Assembly: GCA_002307315.1 (NCBI GenBank)
Contig: DBTZ01000057.1
Span: 10,525 to 27,034 of the forward strand
Reading direction: 5' to 3'
DNA: 16,510 nt
From: Alphaproteobacteria bacterium UBA1303
Lineage (GTDB): Bacteria > Pseudomonadota > Alphaproteobacteria > Micropepsales > Micropepsaceae
Position numbers and translations under genes: made by a program. Shown in pieces: positions 7,925 to 16,510 of this stretch (its first letter is position 1; every line of letters begins with the position of its first letter). The notes beneath the pieces were generated by a model. It was not told where the DNA came from and did not search any database. It saw only the letters and a program-made list of their open reading frames with translations.

Positions 7925-8308
7925 TTAGAATGTCGGCGGAGCGCGGCTCTGCCAAACATGTATCAACCGCGTGAACGGAACACGAGGCGTAATACGGAAC
8001 GGTTCAAGCGATATAAGCGCGAACGGTAGCGGAAGCACCTGTATGGCAGGCAGCAAAAAGCTCCCGAAAAGGACAATTGCCTGACACAGCGGGCAATGCC
8101 CGTCGTCACGATCCTGAGGCGCATGCTTGTCGTCGCCGTTATGGACCGGGGTAAAGGATGCCCCCGACGCAGCCATGGCAGCAATTGGGCCGGCCGGCGA
8201 TTGGCGATGGATATGGGTCTGAACCAGAAAACTCTGCAGCGCGAAGGTCAGGAGCAGCAGCAACGTAATGCAGGTCCGCGGAATTGAACTCCGCCACCGG
8301 CATGACAT
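7925..8308 (-). CDS. DUF2946-like small membrane protein with His/Cys motifs
   Basis: The 127-aa product has a basic N-terminus, a hydrophobic helix (~12-29), then VQTHIH (29-34), a His/Asp-rich stretch (56-71) and H71-C72-P-L-C75-Q, a second hydrophobic stretch (77-101) rich in Leu/Pro, and a C-terminus ending SRAPPTF. This order (helix, THIH, CPLCQ, Leu/Pro-rich segment, R-x-PP end) matches what I know of DUF2946, a family often beside metal-related genes. Its function is not established; the His and Cys pairs suggest metal binding. The start is uncertain: an in-frame ATG at 8335 would add nine residues, and neither start has a strong Shine-Dalgarno site. It is the probable first gene of the ABC/FtsX/DUF3299 set. 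Confidence 0.72.
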   Translation of the reverse strand: MSCRWRSSIPRTCITLLLLLTFALQSFLVQTHIHRQSPAGPIAAMAASGASFTPVHNGDDKHAPQDRDDGHCPLCQAIVLFGSFLLPAIQVLPLPFALISLEPFRITPRVPFTRLIHVWQSRAPPTF

Positions 8309-8400
8309 CGCGCGTGTCCGACTATCACCTATCATTTCCCGGCAAGGCCCGCTGTGGGTTGTTACCGTACCACCGAACACGCGAATTCCAAAGTTGACAT

Positions 8401-8430
8401 ATTTTAAGATACCCGAAGCGGCAATTCCAA
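8401..8430 (-). promoter_or_regulatory. Candidate promoter for the DUF2946/ABC gene set
   Basis: On the minus strand TTGGAA (8425-8430) and TAAAAT (8401-8406) are separated by 18 nt. This would start transcription about 60-90 nt before the possible start codons of the DUF2946-like gene. The -10 matches consensus at 5 of 6 bases and the -35 at 4 of 6. The region is AT-rich, so chance matches are possible. Confidence 0.4.
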
Positions 8431-8476
8431 CCGGCGGCTCACATAAGACGACATGAGACGCACCACAGTCACGCGC

Positions 8477-8500
8477 CCTTGAATACGGCCTTGAAGTCGG
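8477..8500. repeat. Tandem 12-bp repeat, two copies
   Basis: CCTTGAATACGG is followed directly by CCTTGAAGTCGG, differing at two positions. The second copy runs into GAAGTCGGACTTC, a near-perfect dyad. Role unknown; it could be a chance duplication in non-coding DNA. Confidence 0.4.
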
Positions 8501-8745
8501 ACTTCTTTGTTTTGTGTTCCGCTTAATCCCTAGCGCCACCACAAATCCAACATGCGGTAGCTGGCGCTTGCGGCTGGATAGGAGACAGTGACGCAACCCA
8601 TGCAGCCAGCGCTAAGCGTTCGCGAGCATCTGCTTTCCCCCTCAACGTCAGATATATCACGGTGACTCAAACGGTGTTTGCCAAAGTATAGATGCGGTAC
8701 CCGCTCAAGGACACGAATCCAGACGCCTCAGCGAAAGCATCGGCG

Positions 8746-8780
8746 ATCCAACCAACTCAATTGATTTGGATTCTTTTTTT
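8746..8780 (+). terminator. Weak candidate intrinsic terminator
   Basis: ATCCAA (8746-8751) and TTGGAT (8766-8771) can pair across a 14-nt loop, followed by a run of mostly T to 8780. The stem is AT-rich and no clear plus-strand gene precedes it, so its activity is doubtful. Confidence 0.25.
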
Positions 8781-8792
8781 CTGGAGAGTGCT

Positions 8793-8835
8793 GGTATCGG
8801 GTGTAAGGGTATCGTCAAGTTAAACGCTGATACCC
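8793..8835. repeat. GGTATC direct and inverted repeats beside tRNA-Leu 3' end
   Basis: GGTATC occurs at 8793-8798 and 8808-8813, exactly 15 nt apart, and inverted as GATACC at 8829-8834. GGGTATC (8807-8813) and GATACCC (8829-8835) form a 7-bp stem with a 15-nt loop. The position, about 60 nt beyond the tRNA 3' end, would suit integrase or excisionase binding sites or a protein operator. No integrase gene is present in the window, so this is only a suggestion. Confidence 0.4.
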
Positions 8836-8895
8836 GCTACCCCAATGTCTCGCAATGTATTGATTTTGTGTGGTTTTCACATAGGAATAAAAACC

Positions 8896-8981
8896 TGGTG
8901 CCCAGAAGAGGACTCGAACCTCCACGCCCTTTCGAGCGCTAGTACCTGAAACTAGTGCGTCTACCATTCCGCCATCTGGGC
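8896..8981 (-). tRNA. tRNA-Leu (anticodon CAG)
   Basis: The minus strand gives an 86-nt class II tRNA. Acceptor arms GCCCAGA and TCTGGGC pair fully, with discriminator A and an encoded CCA at 8896-8898. The anticodon stem CTAGT/ACTAG encloses the loop TTCAGGT with CAG at 8946-8948, reading CUG codons. A long variable arm (CGCTCGAAAGGGCG) and the T-loop TTCGAGT complete the leucine-type fold. A T-run follows the CCA directly and may assist termination. Confidence 0.97.
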
Positions 8982-8998
8982 ACGGACCAGGGAGGCGT

Positions 8999-9027
8999 TG
9001 TTTATTCGTCCCCGTCCCGCCTGTCAA
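8999..9027 (-). promoter_or_regulatory. Sigma-70-type promoter of tRNA-Leu
   Basis: On the minus strand TTGACA (9022-9027) is a perfect -35 and TAAACA (8999-9004) a fair -10, separated by 17 nt. Transcription would begin around 8992, about ten bases before the mature tRNA 5' end at 8981. Position and spacing fit a strong stable-RNA promoter. Confidence 0.7.
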
Positions 9028-9206
9028 CGCGGCTCGTCGGGTCGGCAAGAAAATCGGCGGAACGATCTCGTTGCCGATGGCGCGAAAATCGTCCGCCCTT
9101 GCACCCGCCGGAGCGGCGGCGTCGGGCGTCGCTTTTGTTCCTTTTTCGTTCGAATTATACCCGGTCGGCCGATTATCCGCAGAACGTAGCGTGCAAAAGC
9201 CTGCCG

Positions 9207-9218
9207 GCACCCTATATT
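9207..9218 (+). promoter_or_regulatory. Candidate -10 region for the ybjQ operon
   Basis: TATATT within CACCCTATATTG stands about 30 nt before the start at 9247, with GTGCAA about 16 nt further upstream as a poor -35. It is the only AT-rich element just upstream of the three-gene set. Confidence 0.35.
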
Positions 9219-9246
9219 GAAGGCGAATCCGAATGGGAGAGGCCTC

Positions 9247-9570
9247 ATGCTGGTCGCCACCACCGAGAACGTTCCCGGCTACAAGCGAGTGGAAACGCTG
9301 GGCCAATGTTTCGGCGTCGTCGTACGTTCGCGCGGCCTGGGCGGAAACATCCTCGCCTCCTTGCGCACCATCTTCGGCGGCGAGATTCACGAATACTCGC
9401 AACTGCTCGAAGAAGCCCGCCGTCAGGCGGTCGACCGCATGGTCAAAAACGCAAGTGCGATGGGCGCCGATGCGGTGGTGATGATGCGGTTCGACTCCTC
9501 GGATATCGGCGGTATCATGAGCGAGATCGTCGCCTACGGCACCGCGGTCAAACTGGAGGAAGAAAAATAA
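9247..9570 (+). CDS. YbjQ/UPF0145 family protein
   Basis: The 107-aa cytoplasmic protein shows the family pattern: TTENVPGY near the N-terminus (5-12), GVVVRSRG (23-30), an acidic-then-basic helix YSQLLEEARRQAVDRM, and the conserved GADAVVMMRFDSS near residue 75-87. The YbjQ family forms small oligomers of unknown function, sometimes linked to heavy metals by name only. The ATG at 9247 was chosen because GGGAGAGG lies just upstream and the length fits the family; an earlier in-frame initiation at 9217 would have no such site. The next gene starts immediately after its TAA, so the two are probably co-translated. Confidence 0.88.
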   Translation: MLVATTENVPGYKRVETLGQCFGVVVRSRGLGGNILASLRTIFGGEIHEYSQLLEEARRQAVDRMVKNASAMGADAVVMMRFDSSDIGGIMSEIVAYGTAVKLEEEK

Positions 9571-9867
9571 ATGCTGCGTAATATCGTTCTGGCGTTGGGT
9601 GGCGCCCTTTTCGTCACCGGCATCCTCGGGCTTCTGAGCGGCCATTACGCCACAAGCGCGGTCATGCTGGTCTGGGGGGGCGTCATGGCGTTCGGCATCG
9701 TCTACGAACGCTATCTCTACAAGACCATCGTCGAGAAGGCGCCGGACGGCAAACATTGGATACAGACGCCCGAACGCTTCGTCGACCCCAAATCCGGCCG
9801 AAAAGTGGTGGTCTGGTACAACACCCTGACCGGCGAACGCAGTTATGTCGTCATCCCGGAGGACTAA
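9571..9867 (+). CDS. Small two-helix membrane protein, unknown function
   Basis: The 98-aa product has two hydrophobic segments (~4-23 and ~28-46) that form a hairpin in the membrane, then a soluble C-terminal tail of ~50 residues rich in Lys, Asp and aromatic residues (for example KHWIQTPERFVDPKSGRKV). I do not recognise the family. The start codon directly follows the YbjQ stop, with GAGGAAG inside the end of that gene as ribosome site, and 4 nt separate it from the next gene. This tight packing argues for a real, co-expressed gene. A role with YbjQ in the membrane is a guess from position. Confidence 0.75.
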   Translation: MLRNIVLALGGALFVTGILGLLSGHYATSAVMLVWGGVMAFGIVYERYLYKTIVEKAPDGKHWIQTPERFVDPKSGRKVVVWYNTLTGERSYVVIPED

Positions 9868-9871
9868 GCGC

Positions 9872-10849
9872 ATGGACCGGATCGTTACGGTTTTCGGCGC
9901 TTCGGGATTCCTCGGCCGCCATATCGTGCGCGCGCTGGCGCGCGAGGGTTTCCGCATCCGCGCGGTGTGCCGCCGCCCCAACCTCGCCTTTCATCTGCTG
10001 CCCGCCGGCGTGCCGGGGCAGATTCAGTTGTTCAAGGGCAATGTGCGCAACGAGGCATCCGTCGCTTCGGCGCTGCAAGGTGCCGATGCGGCGGTGAATG
10101 CGGTGGGCGTATTGTTCGGCCACGGCACGCAAAGCTTCGAAGGCCTGCACGTCGATGCCGCCTGTTTCATCGCCCGGCAGGCGGCGGCGGCGAATGTGCG
10201 TGTACTGGCGCATATTTCGGCGATCGGCGCCGATCCCACCGCCCTTTCGCATTACGCCCAGACCAAGGGCGACGGCGAGGCGCGCGTGCATGAGGCGTTT
10301 CCCGCCGCGACGATCCTGCGCCCCTCGCTGGTGTTCGGCCCGGAAGACGATGCCTTCAACAAATTCGCTTGGATTGCACGTTACGCCCCCGCCCTGCCCC
10401 TGATCGGCGGCGGACATACCCGCTTTCAGCCGGTCTACGTCGGCGACGTAGCCGCGGCAACGGTACGCGCGCTGACCGACGAAGCCCTGCAAGAGAAGAC
10501 GTTCGAACTCGGCGGGCCGAAGATCTACAGCTTCAAGGAACTCATGCAGTTCGTCATGCGGGAAACCGGACACCAACGATTGCTGGTGCCGCTGCCGTCG
10601 GTGCTGGCCAAAATCGCCGCATTCTTCCTGCAAATGCCCAGCCTGATGCTGCCGATCCCGCCGCTGCTGGCGGTCGATCATGTGCGGCTGCTAAAATCCG
10701 ACAACGTGGTGGGCGATGGCGCGGCAACGCTGGCCGACATCGGCATCGTGCCGCAATCTGTGGAGAGCATCGTGCCGAATTATCTCTGGCGCTTCCGGGC
10801 GAAGGGGCAGTTTGAGCCGAACCTTACTGCACCAGCAGAAACGCGATAA
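9872..10849 (+). CDS. NDUFA9-like NAD(P)-binding protein (atypical SDR)
   Basis: The 325-aa protein opens with a Rossmann fold: VTVFGASGFLGRHIV with the glycine motif G9-A-S-G12-F-L-G15. An active-site-like Y128-x3-K132 follows HISAIGAD, and further on are RPSLVFGPEDD (150-160) and a PVYVGDVA segment (188-194), the pattern of the complex I NDUFA9 subunit family of atypical short-chain dehydrogenases. In mitochondria and some alphaproteobacteria the homologue is an accessory complex I subunit; the role here is inferred. GGAGG at 9858-9862 selects the ATG at 9872 over the in-frame ATG at 9845. The last 26 nt overlap the convergent uppP. Confidence 0.88.
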   Translation: MDRIVTVFGASGFLGRHIVRALAREGFRIRAVCRRPNLAFHLLPAGVPGQIQLFKGNVRNEASVASALQGADAAVNAVGVLFGHGTQSFEGLHVDAACFIARQAAAANVRVLAHISAIGADPTALSHYAQTKGDGEARVHEAFPAATILRPSLVFGPEDDAFNKFAWIARYAPALPLIGGGHTRFQPVYVGDVAAATVRALTDEALQEKTFELGGPKIYSFKELMQFVMRETGHQRLLVPLPSVLAKIAAFFLQMPSLMLPIPPLLAVDHVRLLKSDNVVGDGAATLADIGIVPQSVESIVPNYLWRFRAKGQFEPNLTAPAETR

Positions 10850-11633
10850 GGCCGAGGCCCGCGGCGATGCGGTACCAACCGAACGGCTTAAGGCCGAACT
10901 TGCCGACGAAGGCGATGAAGGTCTTCACCACGAAGTAGGCGACGACGAACGACACCACGAAGCCGACGGCGATGTCGGCGCCTTGGCTGGCGGTCAGCAC
11001 GTCGCGGTTCTTATAAAGATCGTAGACGCTGGCGCCCAGCATAGTGGGCACCGCAAGATAGAATGTGAATGCCGCCGCCGCCTTGCGATCGACGCCCAAC
11101 AGCTCGCCGCCGAGAATGGTGGCGCCGGACCGCGACACGCCGGGGATGATCGACAATACCTGACAGAAGCCGATCTGCAGCGCTTTTTTGAGCGGCAGCG
11201 CATCGCCGTCGAGATGGCGCGGTTTGGGCGCGATGCGCTCCAGGATCAAAATCAGGATGCCGCCGAGAATCCAGGTTGCGGCGATCACCGGCATGGCGAA
11301 GCTGGGCTGCAACAGATAGCCCTTGATGTATTTCATCAACAGCACGCCGAACACCGCCGAAGGGATGAACGCTACCACGACGTTGATCGCGAACTGCCGC
11401 GCCGCCGGCGAAGACGGCAGGCCGACCAGCACATCCCAGAATTTGCGCCAATACACCGCCACTACCGACAAGATGGCGCCGAGTTGGATGACGATGGTGA
11501 AGGCTTCCCACTTTTGGTCGGGCAGGCCCAAAAGACGCTCGGCGACCAGAAGATGCCCGGTCGATGAAACCGGCAGAAACTCGGTCAGCCCCTCGACAAT
11601 GCCGAGCCAAATCGAATTCAAAATATCGAACAT
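10824..11633 (-). CDS. uppP: Undecaprenyl-diphosphate phosphatase (UppP/BacA)
   Basis: UppP dephosphorylates undecaprenyl diphosphate to recycle the lipid carrier of peptidoglycan synthesis, and confers bacitracin tolerance when abundant. The 269-aa multi-pass inner-membrane protein carries both signature regions: GIVEGLTEFLPVSSTGH (11-27, with E14, E18 and H27) and PGVSRSGAT (164-172, with R168). The PGVSRSGAT motif supplies the catalytic arginine and serines in the family. AAGGAG lies 5 nt before the ATG. Its stop lies inside the end of the convergent NDUFA9-like gene, giving a 26-nt overlap. Confidence 0.96.
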   Translation of the reverse strand: MFDILNSIWLGIVEGLTEFLPVSSTGHLLVAERLLGLPDQKWEAFTIVIQLGAILSVVAVYWRKFWDVLVGLPSSPAARQFAINVVVAFIPSAVFGVLLMKYIKGYLLQPSFAMPVIAATWILGGILILILERIAPKPRHLDGDALPLKKALQIGFCQVLSIIPGVSRSGATILGGELLGVDRKAAAAFTFYLAVPTMLGASVYDLYKNRDVLTASQGADIAVGFVVSFVVAYFVVKTFIAFVGKFGLKPFGWYRIAAGLGLIAFLLVQ

Positions 11634-11791
11634 GAACGCTCCTTATCGAGAAATTCAATATATGCAATCGTTTAGAAATCTTCGGCCGATGGCGGTCCGG
11701 CTTCGCCGCGCGGCCTGTTGTTTATGCCATCAGCTGTTGCCGATGCAAATGACGCCCCGGTAACGGGACGCGGCCAAAATAGTATGAGAAA

Positions 11792-11807
11792 GTCCTGCAG
11801 TCAGGAC
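11792..11807. promoter_or_regulatory. Perfect inverted repeat GTCCTG-N4-CAGGAC
   Basis: Six-base arms surround a 4-nt centre between divergent uppP and gltD. It is not followed by a T-run on either strand, so an operator or a leader hairpin is more likely than a terminator. It could regulate either neighbour. Function is inferred only from symmetry and location. Confidence 0.35.
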
Positions 11808-11896
11808 CAAGCCACCGGAATAATATCATAATTGCTGACCTATTTTATGTAACTCTTGATAGATAACTTATGTCGGAAAATTATCCGCAATATTTA

Positions 11897-11926
11897 ATGA
11901 CAGTAATGTTTCCATATATATAACAT
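11897..11926 (+). promoter_or_regulatory. Candidate promoter of gltD-gltB
   Basis: ATGACA (11897-11902) and TAACAT (11921-11926) are 18 nt apart in the AT-rich stretch before gltD, predicting a leader of about 35 nt. Other AT-rich hexamers nearby could serve equally, so the exact boxes are uncertain. Confidence 0.4.
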
Positions 11927-11967
11927 AATGCTGGTATTCTAGGCAATATCGGCTTACGCATCGCGTC

Positions 11968-13398
11968 ATGACCGAGAAAATGCTGAAATTCGTCGATCTG
12001 GCCCGCGTGATGCCGCCTAAAAGGCCGGCAAAGACCCGCACGCACGATTTCGACGAAATCTATACCGCGTATCCGTCCGAGCAGGCCGCGGCGCAGGCTT
12101 CGCGCTGCTCGCAATGCGGGGTGCCGTTCTGTCAGGCCCACTGCCCTCTGGCCAACAACATCCCCGACTGGCTGAAGCTGGCGGCAGAAGGCCGGCTGGA
12201 AGAGGCGTACGAGCTTTCCAGCGCCACCAACCCGATGCCGGAAGTCTGCGGCCGCATCTGCCCGCAGGACCGCTTATGCGAAGGCGCCTGCGTTATCGAA
12301 CAGGCCGGGCACGGCACCGTGACCATCGGCGCGGTGGAAAAATACATAACCGACACCGCCTTCGCGCGCGGCTGGGTGAAGCCGCTGACGCCGACGCGCG
12401 AACGGAAGCAATCGGTCGGCATCGTCGGCGGCGGCCCGGCCGGTCTCGCCTGCGCGGAAAGCCTGCGCCGCCTCGGCTATGCGGTGACCGTCTACGAACG
12501 AAGCGACCGCGCCGGCGGTCTGCTTACCTACGGCATTCCCAATTTCAAGCTCGACAAGGCCATCGTCATGCGCCGGATCGACCGGCTGGCCGAGGGCGGC
12601 GTCGATTTCAAGCTGAACTTCGAAGTCGGCCGCGACGCTTCGCTCGACGAATTGCGCGACAGGCACGATGCGATGTTCCTCGCCGTCGGCGTCGCCAAAG
12701 CGAACGATCTCGAAGCCCCCGGCAGCGGCTTGACCGGCATCGTACCGGCACTCGATTTTCTGATCGCGGCGAACCGCGCCGGGTTCGGCGACAAGCTGAC
12801 GCCCGCCAAGGCCGCCTCGCTAAGCGCCAAGAACAAAGACGTGGTGGTGATCGGCGGCGGCGATACCGCGATGGATGCCCTGCGCACCGCCATCCGCCAA
12901 GGGGCGAAATCGGTGACCTGTCTCTATCGCCGCGACCGCGACAACATGCCGGGTTCGACGCGCGAGGTGACCAACGCTATCGAGGAAGGCGTCAAGTTCA
13001 ACTGGCTGACCAAGCCCAAGGCGTTCCTGGGCGACGGAATGGTGAACGCGATCGTTGTCCAGCGCATGCGCCTCGGCCTGCCCGATGCGGCGGGGCGCAA
13101 AATCCCCGAAGAGATCAAGGATTCCGAATACACTCTGCCCGCCTCGCTGGCGATCAAAGCACTGGGCTTCGCGCCCGAGGACCTGCCGGCGAAATTCGCC
13201 TCGCCCAATCTGGCGGTCGGCCCGTCCGGCGCGGTGCGGGTGAACGGCGAAATGATGACCGGGCTCGACGGCGTGTTTGCCGGCGGCGACATCGTGCGCG
13301 GCGCCTCGCTGGCGGTGTGGGCGATCAAGGACGGCCTCAAGGCGGCGGCGGCGATCCACGCCTACATCCAGGCCAAGCAACCGCAGGCGGCGGAGTGA
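11968..13398 (+). CDS. gltD: Glutamate synthase (NADPH) small subunit
   Basis: GltD passes electrons from NADPH through FAD and Fe-S clusters to GltB for glutamate synthesis from glutamine and 2-oxoglutarate. The 476-aa product has the two N-terminal cysteine clusters, C47-x2-C50-x4-C55-x3-C59 and C94-x3-C98-x5-C104-x3-C108. The FAD motif GGGPAG is at 154-159, the NADPH motif GGGDTA at 296-301, and a C-terminal FAD-contact region GVFAGGDIVRGASL lies near residue 433. The style of the N-terminus (MLKFVDLARVMPPKR) recalls Rhodospirillales GltD. The start at 11968 lacks a clear Shine-Dalgarno site, and an ATG at 11980 is a possible alternative. It precedes gltB, the reverse of the E. coli order. 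Confidence 0.95.
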   Translation: MTEKMLKFVDLARVMPPKRPAKTRTHDFDEIYTAYPSEQAAAQASRCSQCGVPFCQAHCPLANNIPDWLKLAAEGRLEEAYELSSATNPMPEVCGRICPQDRLCEGACVIEQAGHGTVTIGAVEKYITDTAFARGWVKPLTPTRERKQSVGIVGGGPAGLACAESLRRLGYAVTVYERSDRAGGLLTYGIPNFKLDKAIVMRRIDRLAEGGVDFKLNFEVGRDASLDELRDRHDAMFLAVGVAKANDLEAPGSGLTGIVPALDFLIAANRAGFGDKLTPAKAASLSAKNKDVVVIGGGDTAMDALRTAIRQGAKSVTCLYRRDRDNMPGSTREVTNAIEEGVKFNWLTKPKAFLGDGMVNAIVVQRMRLGLPDAAGRKIPEEIKDSEYTLPASLAIKALGFAPEDLPAKFASPNLAVGPSGAVRVNGEMMTGLDGVFAGGDIVRGASLAVWAIKDGLKAAAAIHAYIQAKQPQAAE

Positions 13399-13403
13399 AC
13401 CCG

Positions 13404-16510
<3,107 letters not shown>

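Larger units (their letters stand above)
8309..8895. other. Gene-poor region between the DUF2946-like gene and tRNA-Leu
   Basis: This 587-nt stretch has no gene I can support. It holds the candidate promoter at 8401-8430, a tandem pair of 12-mers at 8477-8500 (CCTTGAATACGG, CCTTGAAGTCGG), the inverted repeat AGCGCCA/TGGCGCT at 8532-8538 and 8562-8568, a small CAAAC-GGT-GTTTG dyad at 8668-8680, an AT-rich weak stem with a T-run at 8746-8780, and GGTATC repeats at 8793-8835. Short open stretches on both strands end quickly in stops. A GTG-initiated 29-codon frame at 8588 is preceded by GGAG but is too short to judge. The composition is less GC-rich than the flanking core genes. Confidence 0.6.
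11634..11967. other. Divergent intergenic region between uppP and gltD
   Basis: This 334-nt region must hold promoters for uppP (minus) and the gltD-gltB operon (plus). It turns strongly AT-rich from about 11820 to 11945. A perfect 6-bp stem GTCCTG-CAGT-CAGGAC lies at 11792-11807, not followed by Ts. I see no small gene; the plus-strand frame running through the start of uppP is a shadow. No clear sigma-54 box was found. Confidence 0.6.

Noticed and set aside
8394..8399. Perfect TTGACA on the plus strand
   Set aside because: No -10-like hexamer lies 16-18 nt downstream and no plus-strand gene follows.
9108..9145. GC-rich stem CCGCC/GGCGG followed by T-rich sequence
   Set aside because: There is no upstream plus-strand gene to terminate, and the short stem is expected by chance in GC-rich DNA.
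8815..9981. 388-codon minus-strand frame across tRNA-Leu, ybjQ and its neighbour
   Set aside because: It reads through the tRNA (giving the familiar tRNA-shadow peptide VDALVSGTSARKGVEVRVL) and through the antisense of real genes.

Overview
The window looks like the chromosome of an alphaproteobacterium. It is GC-rich with short intergenic gaps. Its GltD and GltB resemble those of Rhodospirillales-type bacteria. It has a short-form HisG encoded with HisZ, a HisRS with an alphaproteobacterial-looking motif-2 loop, and an NDUFA9-family gene convergent with uppP. The order and genus cannot be fixed from this sequence alone.

Layout, left to right. (1) 1-1487, plus strand: the 3' end of citrate synthase (gltA), then 6 nt later a fused ferritin-like/VIT1-CCC1 metal transporter. 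(2) 1484-4775, minus strand: a compact hisS-hisZ-hisG operon, each junction a 4-nt ATGA overlap. It combines histidyl-tRNA charging with the first enzyme of histidine synthesis and its regulatory subunit. (3) 4776-8895: a visibly less GC-rich, accessory-looking block. It holds a small cytoplasmic thioredoxin-like gene (GTG start, plus strand) that converges on a minus-strand set: a DUF2946-like membrane protein with His/Cys motifs, a LolD/MacB-type ABC ATPase, an FtsX-type permease and a DUF3299-type exported protein. The last three again overlap by ATGA. About 590 nt without a convincing gene follow, up to a tRNA. (4) 8896-8981, minus strand: tRNA-Leu(CAG) with its own good promoter. (5) 9247-10849, plus strand: a likely operon of a YbjQ/UPF0145 protein, a small two-helix membrane protein and an NDUFA9-like NAD(P)-binding protein. 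(6) 10824-11633, minus strand: uppP, undecaprenyl-diphosphate phosphatase, overlapping the end of the preceding gene. (7) 11968 to the right edge, plus strand: gltD then gltB, the glutamate synthase small subunit and the first ~1035 residues of the large one.

Most of the window is housekeeping metabolism (TCA cycle, histidine, glutamate, cell-wall lipid recycling, translation). The most unusual part is the 5.0-8.9 kb block. Its ABC-ATPase/FtsX/DUF3299 trio resembles the core of Vibrio-type Zrg zinc systems as I remember them, but the gene in front is a DUF2946-like protein rather than a His-rich DUF2796/ZrgA protein. A metal-handling or envelope role is my inference; nothing in the sequence names the substrate. 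The block ends at a tRNA-Leu gene whose 3' flank carries short GGTATC repeats, so it may be an old acquisition, but no integrase or duplicated tRNA end is visible.
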